Shown: positions 39,765-49,149, counted from the first letter of the stretch. The stretch is DNA of 64,000 nt from Streptomyces paludis (GCF_003344965.1 NZ_CP031194.1:3410001-3474000), one strand, 5' to 3'. Program-made: numbers and translations. The notes: generated by a model from the letters alone, not told the origin.

Positions 39765-40451
39765 TCAGTACGCGAGTCGGCTGCCACCGTCCGGCGCGCC
39801 CGTGCTCGCCTCGACGAGGGCGTCGACGACCGCCTCCACATCCGGCAGCCACGGCGCCGCCGAGCCCTCCAGCGGGGCCCGCTCCCAGCGGACCTGTCCG
39901 CCGGCCGCCTCGGACGGCGGCAGTACGAGATAGCCGCCCTCCCCGTGGAAACGCAGCGAACTGGGCACCCAGTCCTTGCTGTAGAGCAGTTCACCGAGCT
40001 GTTCGAGGCTGTACGGCGCGACGAGCAGCGACCAGCGGGTGGGCGTCGCCACGACCGGACCGAGCCGCATGCCCATCCGGTCGAGCTCCACCAGCGCACG
40101 GGCGCCCGCGACGGCCGGCAGGCTCACCGCGCACGGGGCCGTACCGCCGGTGGCGAGAATGATGGGGGCCGTGGGGCGGTTGTTCCACCACCAGCGCACC
40201 ATGCGCGCGTCGGTGGTGGCTGTGAGCAGCCCCGGGTCGAAGGGGTGCGCGCCGGGTACGACGCAGTCGGGGTCCGGGCAGGAGCAGCCCCGGCCACGGG
40301 TCCCGAGTCCGCCGGCCGATTTCAGCCCGGCGCCCGGGAGTACGGGCCAGTTCCACGCGGTGGCGCAGGTGAGCGCCGCTTCGAGCTGGGCAGGCCGCCG
40401 CCCGTTGCGCCGGAACCAGAGCCTGCGTCGCCTTCCGAGGATCTCGCGCAT
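39765..40451 (-). CDS. bifunctional primase/polymerase-like protein
   Basis: 228-aa protein with the N-terminal fold of bifunctional DNA primase/polymerase (prim-pol) proteins: AALTCATAWNWPVLPGAGLK, then a Cys pair (GCSCPDPDCVVPGAHPFDP), MVRWWWNNRPTAPIILATGG and a C-terminal EGGYLVLPPSEAAGG. In full prim-pol enzymes an AEP active site of Asp-x-Asp plus His is required; here the expected acidic pair is unclear, so catalysis is doubtful. ATG 40451 has GGAAAGGA 10 bases upstream. The upstream DNA holds a remarkable 10-bp repeat array. Confidence 0.75.
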   Translation of the reverse strand: MREILGRRRRLWFRRNGRRPAQLEAALTCATAWNWPVLPGAGLKSAGGLGTRGRGCSCPDPDCVVPGAHPFDPGLLTATTDARMVRWWWNNRPTAPIILATGGTAPCAVSLPAVAGARALVELDRMGMRLGPVVATPTRWSLLVAPYSLEQLGELLYSKDWVPSSLRFHGEGGYLVLPPSEAAGGQVRWERAPLEGSAAPWLPDVEAVVDALVEASTGAPDGGSRLAY

Positions 40452-40542
40452 AAGCGCTCGTTCCTTTCCGTTGAACGCCGAGGTCCACATGACACTGACA
40501 CCATGTGTGTGCATCACTTCGCCGTGCGTACATCGTGTGCGG

Positions 40543-40672
40543 GACGTGCGTTGGCGTGCGGTGAGACATTGGCGTGCGTTGAGACATGCGTTGGCATGCG
40601 TTGCCATGTTTTGACGTGCATTGACATGCGTTGACGTGCGTTGACGTGCCTTGGGACGTACGTTGACGCGCA
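40543..40672. repeat. helically phased 10-bp repeat array upstream of the primase-like gene
   Basis: Degenerate copies of TTGACGTGCG. Between 40611 and 40650 four copies follow exactly every 10 bases (TTGACGTGCA, TTGACATGCG, TTGACGTGCG, TTGACGTGCC), then a 12-base variant and TTGACGCGCA (40663-40672). Looser copies extend left to about 40543. A period near one helical turn places all copies on one face of the DNA, as expected for cooperative protein binding. Confidence 0.8.
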
Positions 40673-41150
40673 TAAACAGGACGTGCGTAACACTGCCGTA
40701 CTCCGGTGCGTACTACGGCGGCGGGCCCCCAGATCGACGGCGCGCGTCGCACCGTACCTGAGATGGCTCACGGACTGTCTTCATCCGACGAGTGGCGAGG
40801 GGTGGCGTGCGCATGGCGCTTACTGACCTGCTGCTGTCCCGCTACTGTCCCGCTGTACTTTTCCCGCCACTCCGGGGGATGGGGCGCGACCTACGGCGGT
40901 TAAGACGCCCGGTCCCGCCGCCAGGTTCCGGGGCGGTCGCAACTGCCCCTGTCCGTCACCGTTTACGTACCCATCACGTTCGGAATGACGCTCCACCCGG
41001 ACCGCATGGGACACCGGTCCCGGAGGATCCCCCTGTCCAACACCCTCAGTCGATCGCAAAACCTGGGACAGCAGGTCATTTTCCGGCCAAACTGAGGAAT
41101 CCATGGATCTCCGCGCCCGCCGCCCGTGATCCCGCTGATCCACCGGGACA
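40673..41150. other. 478-base gap upstream of the SpoIIE-like gene
   Basis: No gene with a believable codon pattern. It presumably carries the promoter of the gene at 41151; no operator is obvious. Confidence 0.5.
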
Positions 41151-42929
41151 ATGCTGGACATCACATCCGGTGTGCGTGTACATGTGGATGCGTTGCCGAT
41201 CGCGCAGAATGACATGGGGGTTCGCCATGCTATTGAGCGAAACACACCAGTCGAACAGCCGGTTGCCATGAGCGCCCGGCACCCGCCGAAAGTGGCTGGA
41301 ATCAATCCAGTTCCACCCGCTCCGGCCCACACTGTCCCGCCGTCCGAGCAGTCGGCGGCCACCGTCCGGCCGGCCGCCGCCACCGGTCAGCTCGCGGATC
41401 AGGTCCCGGATCGGTCGCCGGACGGGGTGCCGGACCGGTTCTCGGACCAGATCTCCGATCTCACCACCCTCCGCGAACTCACCGAGCGTCTCGCCGGGAC
41501 CCGCTCCGTGGACCGCGCACTCCAGGAACTGCTCCGCGCCGGCGCCGCCCTGATCGGGGCCCGCCGGGGGCTGGCGGTGCTCGAACCGGCCGACGGTCTC
41601 GGACCGGTCAGCACACGCGGCCTCGGGCTCTCGCACGCCGATCTCGGCCATCTGGAGACCATTCCGCGGCACGCCACCTCGTACGGCCGGGACCTCACCG
41701 AGCCCGTGTGCGTCCCCGATCTGCTCGCGGACGCGGAGCTGGACCCGCGCGAGCGCGAGGTCGCGGTCCGGCTCGGGTACGGCGCCAGTTACGCCGTACC
41801 CCTGGCCGGTACGCACTCCGCGGCGCCGGCCTCGACCACGACCACGACAGACGCCGGCACCGGTACGGGCGCCAGCACCAGCGAGGCCCCCGACGCCGAG
41901 GGCCTCGTGCCGACCGAACAGCTCGGCACGGCGGTCTGGTTGTACGACGAGCCCACCGAGCCGATGGCGAGACAGCGCCACCTCCTCGCCCTCTACACCC
42001 GGTTCGCCGGCGAGCATCTGGCCCGGCTGCTGGAGCTGGAGCGCTGCCGGGCACGGACCGCCGCCCTCACCGAGGAGCTGCTGCCCAGCCGGCTGCCCCG
42101 GATGCCGGGCGTCCAGCTCGCCGGACGCCGCCGCGCGGGCACACCGCGCGCGTCCGGCGGGCCGTCCGACGGCGCGGGAGCGACCGGCGGCGTCTGGTAC
42201 GACGCGCTCCCGCTCCCCGAGGGCGCCCTCAGCCTCGCCGTCGGCTCGGTCGGCGGCTCCGGGCCCGGCGCGGTCGCCGCGTCGGGGCGGCTGCGCGCCT
42301 GTCTGCGGGCGTACGCCGTGATGGAGGGCGAGGACCCCGTCGCCGTACTCTCCGATCTGGAGCTGCTCCTGCGGCTGACCGAACCGGCCCGTACCGCCAC
42401 CGCGCTCTTCGCGTACGCGGAACCCGACCGGCGCCGGATCGTGCTGGCCGGGGCCGGCCACGCGCCGCCGCTGATCATCGGGGAGCGGCGCGCCGAGTTC
42501 GTCGAGACGTCCCTGTCCGCGCCCCTCGGGATGCTCACCTGCTGGGAGGCGCCGAGCGTGGTGCTGACGCCCGCGCCCGGCGAGACGCTGCTGCTCTACA
42601 CGGAGGGGCTGCTGTGGCACACCGGCGACGCCATGGACCGCGCCTTCTCCCGGCTGCGCGCGGCGGCGGCGAGCGTGCCCGCGGCGGCGCTGGCGGATCC
42701 CGGGGCGGTCGCCGACCACGTACTGCGCACGCTCCTGCCGGAGGACTCCGCCGGCCCGCGCCCGTACGACACCGCTGACACCCGCACCGGCATCCGCACC
42801 GGCACCGGCACTCGCGCCGACACCCACGCCGGCAATGACGCTGACACCGGCACTGACATCCTCGCTGACACCCGTGCCGACATCGGTGAATCCGACGACT
42901 TCGTGCTGCTCGCCGTGCGGTTCGACTGA
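41151..42929 (+). CDS. SpoIIE/PP2C-like protein lacking two metal-binding Asp residues
   Basis: 592-aa regulator: a disordered N-terminus (1-100), a GAF-like domain (about 105-285) and a SpoIIE/PP2C-like domain (about 300-590). The phosphatase motifs are altered: GGVWYD where GGDWYD is expected (Val348) and GSVGGSG where GDVxGHG is expected (Ser366). Only the last one (DDFVLLAVRF) is intact. Loss of two metal ligands predicts no phosphatase activity, so it may act as a scaffold or antagonist. A Thr/Asp/Gly repeat sits just before the last motif. ATG 41151 gives a plausible start; ATG 41268 (MSARHPP) is an alternative. Confidence 0.8.
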   Translation: MLDITSGVRVHVDALPIAQNDMGVRHAIERNTPVEQPVAMSARHPPKVAGINPVPPAPAHTVPPSEQSAATVRPAAATGQLADQVPDRSPDGVPDRFSDQISDLTTLRELTERLAGTRSVDRALQELLRAGAALIGARRGLAVLEPADGLGPVSTRGLGLSHADLGHLETIPRHATSYGRDLTEPVCVPDLLADAELDPREREVAVRLGYGASYAVPLAGTHSAAPASTTTTTDAGTGTGASTSEAPDAEGLVPTEQLGTAVWLYDEPTEPMARQRHLLALYTRFAGEHLARLLELERCRARTAALTEELLPSRLPRMPGVQLAGRRRAGTPRASGGPSDGAGATGGVWYDALPLPEGALSLAVGSVGGSGPGAVAASGRLRACLRAYAVMEGEDPVAVLSDLELLLRLTEPARTATALFAYAEPDRRRIVLAGAGHAPPLIIGERRAEFVETSLSAPLGMLTCWEAPSVVLTPAPGETLLLYTEGLLWHTGDAMDRAFSRLRAAAASVPAAALADPGAVADHVLRTLLPEDSAGPRPYDTADTRTGIRTGTGTRADTHAGNDADTGTDILADTRADIGESDDFVLLAVRFD

Positions 42930-43030
42930 TCGGCGCCGCTCTTGCGAGCTTCCCCCCGAAACCCCCTTCCCCTCACACATACGATGGAATTGGACCAGTG
43001 CCGTAGACGTCGTATGAAGGAGAAGAAGAC

Positions 43031-44506
43031 GTGGCTGAGGACGCGGAGACCCCAGAGACCGAAGAAGAAGAGGAATCGATCAAGCCGAGGAAGAACGGTC
43101 TGTACCCGGGCGTGTCCGACGAACTCGCGGAGAACATGAAGTCCGGCTGGGCGGACACCGAGCTGCACGGTCTGGAGCCCCTCGCCCAGGCGCCGTACGC
43201 CGCCGCCCGCCGCGCCGCGCTCTCCGCGCGCTTCCCGCGCGAGCGCCTCGTCATCCCCGCGGGCAACCTCAAGACGCGGTCGAACGACACCGAGTACGCC
43301 TTCCGCGCCGCCACCGAGTACGCGTACCTCACCGGCGACCAGACCCAGGACGGCGTCCTCGTCCTGGAGCCGCGGCCGGACCAGGAGGGCCACGACAGCC
43401 ACGAGGCGACCATCTATCTGCTGCCGCGCTCCAACCGGGAGAACGGCGAGTTCTGGCTCGACGGCCAGGGCGAGCTGTGGGTCGGCCGCCGGCACTCGCT
43501 CGCGGAGGCCGAGCAGCTGCTCGGGATCCCCGCCAAGGACGTACGGGAGCTGCCCGCCGCCCTCAAGGAGGCCACGGGCCGGGTCCGTGCCGTACGCGGC
43601 CATGACGCCGGCATCGAGGCCGCGCTCGCCGACAAGGTCACCGCCGAGACGGACGAGGAGCTGCGCGTGTACCTCTCCGAGGCGCGCGCGGTGAAGGACG
43701 AGTTCGAGATCGGTGAGCTGCAGAAGGCCGTCGACTCGACCGTGCGGGGCTTCGAGGACGTCGTACGGATCCTCGACAAGGCGGAGGCGACCAGCGAGCG
43801 CTACATCGAGGGGACCTTCTTCCTGCGCGCCCGTGTCGAGGGCAACGACATCGGGTACGGCTCGATCTGCGCGGCCGGCCCGCACGCCACCACGCTCCAC
43901 TGGGTGCGCAACGACGGCGACGTGCGCCGCGGGGACCTGCTGCTTCTCGACGCCGGGGTGGAGACCCACACGCTCTACACCGCCGATGTCACGCGCACAC
44001 TGCCCATCGACGGCCGCTACAGCGATCTCCAGCGGAAGATCTACGACGCGGTGTACGAGTCGCAGGAGGCCGGGATCGCGGCGGTGCGGCCCGGTGCGAA
44101 GTACCGCGACTTCCACGATGCCTCGCAGCGCGTGCTCGCCGAGAAGCTCGTCGAGTGGGGGCTGCTGGACGGCCCGGTCGAGAAGGTCCTTGAGCTGGGC
44201 CTCCAGCGCCGCTGGACGCTGCACGGCACCGGCCACATGCTCGGCCTGGACGTCCACGACTGCGCGGCGGCGCGCAGGGAGGCGTACGCGGACGGCACGC
44301 TGGCGCCCGGGATGTGCCTCACCGTGGAGCCGGGGCTGTACTTCCAGGCCGATGATCTGACCGTACCCGCGGAGTACCGGGGCATCGGCGTCCGGATCGA
44401 GGACGACATCCTCGTCACGGAGGACGGCAACCGGAACCTGTCGGCGGGGCTGCCTCGCCGGTCCGACGAGGTCGAGGCGTGGATGGCCGGCCTGCGCCAG
44501 GTCTGA
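43031..44506 (+). CDS. aminopeptidase P family protein (Xaa-Pro aminopeptidase)
   Basis: 491-aa M24 metallopeptidase that cleaves an N-terminal residue preceding proline. An N-terminal creatinase-like domain (about 45-215) leads to the pita-bread catalytic domain with dinuclear metal ligands in LLLLDAGVETHTLYTADVTRTLP (two Asp), WTLHGTGHMLGLDVHD (His), CLTVEPGLYF (Glu) and GVRIEDDILVT (Glu). A Glu-rich N-terminal 20 residues is an extra. GTG 43031 has AAGGAG 8 bases upstream. Confidence 0.95.
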   Translation: MAEDAETPETEEEEESIKPRKNGLYPGVSDELAENMKSGWADTELHGLEPLAQAPYAAARRAALSARFPRERLVIPAGNLKTRSNDTEYAFRAATEYAYLTGDQTQDGVLVLEPRPDQEGHDSHEATIYLLPRSNRENGEFWLDGQGELWVGRRHSLAEAEQLLGIPAKDVRELPAALKEATGRVRAVRGHDAGIEAALADKVTAETDEELRVYLSEARAVKDEFEIGELQKAVDSTVRGFEDVVRILDKAEATSERYIEGTFFLRARVEGNDIGYGSICAAGPHATTLHWVRNDGDVRRGDLLLLDAGVETHTLYTADVTRTLPIDGRYSDLQRKIYDAVYESQEAGIAAVRPGAKYRDFHDASQRVLAEKLVEWGLLDGPVEKVLELGLQRRWTLHGTGHMLGLDVHDCAAARREAYADGTLAPGMCLTVEPGLYFQADDLTVPAEYRGIGVRIEDDILVTEDGNRNLSAGLPRRSDEVEAWMAGLRQV

Positions 44507-44631
44507 TCCGGCCGCCGGCTCCCTCGGGGCTCAGGACGCTCACACGGTCCTGAGCCCCGGGGCGGAGGCCAGGGGCTGGGGCCGGGGGCTGGGGCCGGGG
44601 CGAGGGGAAAAACAGGTGGAGCAGCATGCCC

Positions 44632-44673
44632 ACCTAGTTGGCATAGCTATCTAGCATGTGATCTCATCTAGGT
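44632..44673 (+). promoter_or_regulatory. CTAG-rich promoter region of the PadR gene
   Basis: ACCTAG (44632-44637) and CTAGGT (44668-44673, touching the ATG) are inverted, with TAGCTA and CTAGC motifs between. The run is AT-rich for this genome and contains TTGGCA as a possible -35. Direct contact with the start codon suggests a leaderless or very short leader and PadR autoregulation. Confidence 0.45.
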
Positions 44674-45015
44674 ATGGCAGTCGATAGAAGAGCCAGCTGG
44701 CTCAAGGGCGTGCTCGATCTACTGGTGCTCTCGTGCCTGACCGACGGCGAGAGTTACGGCTACGAGATCGCCAAGCGCCTCGACGACGCGGGGCTCGGGC
44801 GCGTCAAGGGCGGAACGCTCTATCCCGTACTGAACCGGCTGGAGGAGGCGGACCTCGTCGAGGCGGAGTTCCGGGCCACCGAACGCGGTCCGGGGCGGCG
44901 CTACTACGGGTTGACGGCGGAAGGCCGCCGAACGCTCACGGAGCAGGGCGACGCCTGGCTCGGATTCCACCGCACCGTCACGGAGATGCTGGACAAGGGG
45001 GAGGCCCACGCATGA
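44674..45015 (+). CDS. PadR family transcriptional regulator
   Basis: 113-aa PadR protein: the winged helix begins GVLDLLVLSCLTDGESYGYEIAKRLDDAGLGRVKGGTLYPVLNRLEEADLVEAEFR and ends with the short helical extension LTEQGDAWLGFHRTVTEMLDKG, which dimerises. It would repress itself and the next gene, whose start codon overlaps its stop (ATGA). Ligand unknown. Confidence 0.93.
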   Translation: MAVDRRASWLKGVLDLLVLSCLTDGESYGYEIAKRLDDAGLGRVKGGTLYPVLNRLEEADLVEAEFRATERGPGRRYYGLTAEGRRTLTEQGDAWLGFHRTVTEMLDKGEAHA

Positions 45016-45782
45016 CCGACACGACCACGTACTTCACGACGCTGTCCGCCCTGCTGACGGAGCGGGGCATGCCGCGGGCGCGCGCCGAGGCGCTCGTACA
45101 GGAACTGGGCGCGTACGCGGCGGAGGCCGGAAGCCCGGGCGAGGTGGAGTTCGGCCCCGTCGAGGAGCTGGCGGCGCGGCTGACCGAGCGGGCGGACGCC
45201 GGCTCGACGGGGACCGAGGACGGGCCCGGGGACGGAGCGGACAGCTGGACGTGGACCGCCGACGCCCTGAAGGAGCAGCGCCTGCTGGAGCACTTCGGCG
45301 CCCAGGGCTGGGAGGCTCAGCGGCTCGACCGGCTGGGCCGCTTCGTCTGCCGCCGCGACCGGGACCGGCCGATGCGCTGGAGCTACCGCCGTGAGGCGGT
45401 GAGCCACCGTCAGCGCGCGGAGCATACGGAGCGGCTCGCGCCCGAGGGGTGGGAACTCTTCGGTGTGTGGGGGCCCTTCGCGTACTACAAGCGGCCGGAG
45501 GCGGCGGTCACGGGCCCCGCGTCGCAGCTCACCCACCCTCCCGCGTCACCGCGCAGAAGCGTCTACATCGCCCCGTGGATCTATGTGTGGGTCGCGGTCA
45601 GCCTTCTGCTGGTGCTGGCCGTGGCCTGGTACGGGCTGCCCGGTGTCGACACGTGGACCGGCGCGCCCCTGGGAGTGGCGCTCGTCGGTCTCGCCGCGGG
45701 CGGCTTCCTGGGATTCCGGATCCGGAAGTCGACCGCCGCACCCGCTACACCGCGACCAACGGAGCACCCTCCCGCCACTTGA
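45012..45782 (+). CDS. membrane protein of a PadR-associated pair
   Basis: 256-aa protein. The first 60 residues form a helical region typical of proteins encoded after PadR regulators (YFTTLSALLTERGMPRARAEALVQELGAYAAEAG). A DUF2812-like stretch follows (LLEHFGAQGWEAQRLDRLGRFVCRRD, then LAPEGWELFGVWGPFAYYKRP), then two C-terminal helices (about 190-212, 219-240). Probably a membrane sensor or export-related partner; unproven. Coupled to padR by an ATGA overlap; overlaps the convergent ATPase gene by 38 bases. Confidence 0.75.
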   Translation: MTDTTTYFTTLSALLTERGMPRARAEALVQELGAYAAEAGSPGEVEFGPVEELAARLTERADAGSTGTEDGPGDGADSWTWTADALKEQRLLEHFGAQGWEAQRLDRLGRFVCRRDRDRPMRWSYRREAVSHRQRAEHTERLAPEGWELFGVWGPFAYYKRPEAAVTGPASQLTHPPASPRRSVYIAPWIYVWVAVSLLLVLAVAWYGLPGVDTWTGAPLGVALVGLAAGGFLGFRIRKSTAAPATPRPTEHPPAT

Positions 45783-46290
45783 GGATCTTGTCGAAGCTGA
45801 CCACCGCGCCGCTCCCCGGCCGGTTACGGACGTGGACATGATCGGCGAGCTGCTCGATCAGCCCGAGCCCCCGCCCGCTCTCGGCGAGCGCGGCAACGAC
45901 CGGCGCGGCAGGGACCGGCACACAGACGGCAGCGGGCGCGGGTACGGGCACAGGCGCGGGAACGGACGTCGGTACGGGCGCGGGTACGGGCGCCGTTCGG
46001 CCCGCCATGCGCCGGGCCGGGAAGCCGGGGCCCGAATCGGCCACCTCGATACGGCACAGCTCACCGTCCAGATACGCCGTCACCCGGTACGCGCCGGGCG
46101 CCTCGCCGGGGCCCTCGCCACCGCCGCCGTGCTCGACGGCGTTCGCACATGCCTCGCTGAGCGCGACCGACAGATCGAAGGAGACCTCGGGATCGACCCC
46201 GGCCGTCTCCATCGTGCCGAGCAGCAGGCGCCGGGCGAGCGGAACGCTCGCGGCTTCGCGCCGCAAGTGGAGAGACCACCAGATGCTCAT
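45745..46290 (-). CDS. SpoIIAB-like ATP-binding protein with Pro/Val insertion
   Basis: 181-aa anti-sigma-type ATPase: N-box ALSEACANAVEHGG, Asp box IEVADSGPGFPARR and G2 box GRGLGLIEQLADHVHV. An unusual insertion of about 30 residues, mostly Val-Pro-Ala-Pro repeats, sits in the ATP-lid segment between the Asp box and G2. The insertion is encoded by a short DNA repeat (about 45905-46005). Partner unknown. Confidence 0.82.
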   Translation of the reverse strand: MSIWWSLHLRREAASVPLARRLLLGTMETAGVDPEVSFDLSVALSEACANAVEHGGGGEGPGEAPGAYRVTAYLDGELCRIEVADSGPGFPARRMAGRTAPVPAPVPTSVPAPVPVPAPAAVCVPVPAAPVVAALAESGRGLGLIEQLADHVHVRNRPGSGAVVSFDKILKWREGAPLVAV

Positions 46291-46562
46291 GCTCCAGCCT
46301 CCTGGCTGCGGCTCGACATACCGTTACGTATTGCCCCTACGCTCGGTCCGTAAGCCCCTACTTGACGTGATATCGCTCATCCGGCGGACGCGCATGCGGC
46401 GCACAGAGGTGTATAGGGCGGCACAGAACGGTGCGCCCGCGCGGGACACTCCGTAACGGGCCTCGCACGGCGCACCGTACGGTGCGCACCGTACTGGACA
46501 GAGCGTGACCTTCCGGACCTGCCCCTCGGGGCCGACGGCCGCAGTGCGATGATGACCCGGCC

Positions 46563-47399
46563 ATGCCCATTCCCGTCTCCATTCCCGTGCGCGTCTGCGC
46601 GGCCGCCCCACGGCTGCTGAGGGCCGCGGTGTTCACCGCGGTCTGTGTCGTGCTGTCGGCGACGGGACACGCGATGGCGGCCTGCGCGCCGGTCCCGTGG
46701 TGGACGCTGCTCCTCGGCTTCCTCGGCGTGTTCGCGGTCGCCGCGCCGCTCGCCGGGCGCGCCCGCTCGACCCCGTCCGTCGTCATCGCCCTGCTGGGCG
46801 GGCAGTTCATCCTGCACAGCCTCTTCGGGCTGGGACAGCGGCATCTCACGGTGCCGCCGGGCACGAACGACGTCCTGATCAGGATGGCGGCCAAGCTGGT
46901 CTGCGGGGCGGGGCCGAATGCGATCAGCCCGCTCGACGCGGAGCGGATCATCGCCAACGCGGGGCTCAGCCCGGCCGGCACGATGGCGGGCGGCGCCGTC
47001 CACCAGCACATGGCCGCGACGGGTGCGGGCGCCGGCGGCACGGCCGCCACCGCGGGCACCGTGGACGGGCTGCTGCCCTCGCTGCCCATGATTCTCGGGC
47101 ATCTGCTGGCCGCCCTCGCGACCGGCTGGCTGCTGCGGCACGGCGACCTCGCCCTGCTCCGGCTCACCCGGCTCTCGGCGCGCGGTATCAGCGATGTGGC
47201 CGGGAACGCGCCGCTGCGCGGCCTGCGCGCGGCGCTCCTGCTCGTACGCGCCCTGCTCGCGGGGCTGCCCGGCGCGACCGCGCCGGAGCCGCACGCCCCC
47301 CGCGGCTTCGACCCGCCTCCCCCGGTGGGCGGCGGGGAGACACTCCAGCACTCGGTGATCAGACGCGGCCCGCCGGCCGTACTCGCTCTCGCAGCCTGA
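46563..47399 (+). CDS. putative membrane protein of the copper cluster
   Basis: 278-aa protein with four or more hydrophobic segments (about 17-40, 44-64, 70-90, 173-193) and an Ala/Gly/His-containing linker (GGAVHQHMAATGAGAGG). No enzyme motif is visible. It immediately precedes the YcnI-Sco-PCuAC-CopCD genes in the same direction, with a 117-base gap, so it is likely part of copper handling; the two HxH-like positions could bind metal. Inferred from context only. Confidence 0.65.
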   Translation: MPIPVSIPVRVCAAAPRLLRAAVFTAVCVVLSATGHAMAACAPVPWWTLLLGFLGVFAVAAPLAGRARSTPSVVIALLGGQFILHSLFGLGQRHLTVPPGTNDVLIRMAAKLVCGAGPNAISPLDAERIIANAGLSPAGTMAGGAVHQHMAATGAGAGGTAATAGTVDGLLPSLPMILGHLLAALATGWLLRHGDLALLRLTRLSARGISDVAGNAPLRGLRAALLLVRALLAGLPGATAPEPHAPRGFDPPPPVGGGETLQHSVIRRGPPAVLALAA

Positions 47400-47516
47400 C
47401 GCGACGCGCTCCACGACTCCGTACGGACGGGGGTGCTGTCGCCGTGCCGTCGCGCGACCGCGCGCCGCGGCGCCCTGTCCGATCGCCGCTTTCCGCTCAT
47501 ACCGTGGAGTGTTTCC

Positions 47517-48371
47517 GTGTTCGCAAAGCCGTTCGCCTCCCCCGCGTCCTCCGACTCCCCCGCGTCCCGCTCCTCCCGTTCGCCGTTCTCGGCCAGAAGC
47601 GTCACCGTCACGCGTCTCTCCGTCGCCGGCGGGATCGCCGCGACCGCGCTTCTGCTGCTGGCGGGCCCCGCCTCGGCGCATGTCAGCGTGCAGCCGCAGG
47701 GCGAGGCCGCCAAGGGCGGTTACGCCACGATCAGCTTCAAGGTTCCCAACGAGCGGGACAACGCCTCCACCACCAAGCTCGAGGTGAACTTCCCCGCCGA
47801 CCACCCGCTGGCGTCCGTCATGCCGCAGCCGGTGCCGGGCTGGGACGTCAAGGTCACCAAGGACAAGCTCGCCAAGCCGCTGGAGATGCACGGCAACACG
47901 ATCACCGAGGCCGTCACCAAGGTGACCTGGACCGCGACCGGCGGCAAGACCGGACCGGGCATCGGACCGGGCCAGTTCCAGCAGTTCCCCCTCTCGGTCG
48001 GACAGCTCCCCGAGGACACCGACCAGTTGACGTTCAAGACCCTCCAGACGTACGACAACAAGGAGGTCGTCCGCTGGATCGACGAGACCGAGGAAGGCGC
48101 CGATGAGCCCGAGAGCCCCGCGCCCGTCCTGAAGCTCAGCGCGGCCACCGGGGACGGGCACGGCGCCCCGAGCGACAAGCCCAGCGCCGAGACCGCCTCG
48201 CACGACGACGACGCGGCGGACGACAGCGACACCGCCGCCTCGACGGCCGCCGCCTCGTCCTCCTCCGACAGCGACACCACGGCCCGTGTGCTCAGTGTGA
48301 TCGCCATTGTCATCGGCGCGGCCGGGGTCGCGTTCGGAGTCCTGGCCGGCCGGCGCCGCACCACGACCTGA
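47517..48371 (+). CDS. YcnI family copper-associated protein
   Basis: 284-aa secreted, C-terminally anchored protein of the YcnI/DUF1775 family. After the signal peptide, cleavage at ASA exposes His as the first residue (HVSVQPQGEAAKGGYATISFKVPNE), the copper site of YcnI. A C-terminal Ser/Asp-rich linker and a membrane helix (VLSVIAIVIGAAGVAFGVLAGRRR) anchor it. GTG 47517 has GGAG 7 bases upstream. It probably delivers copper outside the membrane with the next genes. Confidence 0.9.
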   Translation: MFAKPFASPASSDSPASRSSRSPFSARSVTVTRLSVAGGIAATALLLLAGPASAHVSVQPQGEAAKGGYATISFKVPNERDNASTTKLEVNFPADHPLASVMPQPVPGWDVKVTKDKLAKPLEMHGNTITEAVTKVTWTATGGKTGPGIGPGQFQQFPLSVGQLPEDTDQLTFKTLQTYDNKEVVRWIDETEEGADEPESPAPVLKLSAATGDGHGAPSDKPSAETASHDDDAADDSDTAASTAAASSSSDSDTTARVLSVIAIVIGAAGVAFGVLAGRRRTTT

Positions 48372-48492
48372 CGCACCCCTGCGCCACCACACCACGCACG
48401 ACGCACCACGCACTGTGCTCCGCGGCACGCGGGCCGGAACTCTCCCGGCCCGCGCGCCGCGCCACACAACCCCAGCACCAGGACATATCCCC

Positions 48493-49149
48493 ATGCGCAA
48501 GAAGACCGTGACCAGCGCCGCCGCCCTCGCTGTGGCAGCCGCACTCACCCTGTCCGCCTGCTCCAGCGACGACGCCTCCTCCAAGCCGATCGCCGATATC
48601 TCGGCCTCTGCGAAGACCCAGGCCGCGACCGTGCTCGACCAGCCCTTCAAGAAGCCGAACCTCGTCCTCACCGACACCAAGGGGAAGTCCTACGACCTCC
48701 GCGAGGCCACCGAGGGCAAGCCCACCCTGATCTACTTCGGCTACACCAACTGCCCGGACGTCTGCCCGCTGACGATGAGCAACATCGCCATCGCCATGAA
48801 GTCGCTGTCCGCGGCCGACCGCGAGAAGCTCCAGGTCATCTTCGTCACCACCGACCCGGAACGGGACACCTCCGCCGAACTCGCCAAGTGGCTGCCCAGC
48901 GCCGGTGATCCATCCTTCATCGGCCTGACCGGCGACTTCCCCACCATCCAGGCGGGCGCCCGCCAGCTCGGCATCGGGATCGACGCGCCCAAGAAGGAGA
49001 AGAACGGCACCGTCGTCTCCATGCACGGCACCCAGGTCATCGCCTTCTCCCCGAAGACCGACGCCGGCTATGTCCTGTACGGCGAGGACGCCACCGCGGA
49101 CGACTACGCCAAGGACCTGCCGAAGATCATCAAGGGGGAGAACCCGTGA
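48493..49149 (+). CDS. SCO1/SenC/PrrC family copper lipoprotein
   Basis: 218-aa lipoprotein (lipobox LTLSACSS). It has the thioredoxin-like Sco fold: LIYFGYTNCPDVCPLTMSNIA holds the copper CxxxC, and SMHGTQVIAF supplies the His ligand. Sco proteins load copper into the CuA site of cytochrome c oxidase. It overlaps the PCuAC gene by four bases (GTGA), which indicates translational coupling. Confidence 0.95.
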   Translation: MRKKTVTSAAALAVAAALTLSACSSDDASSKPIADISASAKTQAATVLDQPFKKPNLVLTDTKGKSYDLREATEGKPTLIYFGYTNCPDVCPLTMSNIAIAMKSLSAADREKLQVIFVTTDPERDTSAELAKWLPSAGDPSFIGLTGDFPTIQAGARQLGIGIDAPKKEKNGTVVSMHGTQVIAFSPKTDAGYVLYGEDATADDYAKDLPKIIKGENP

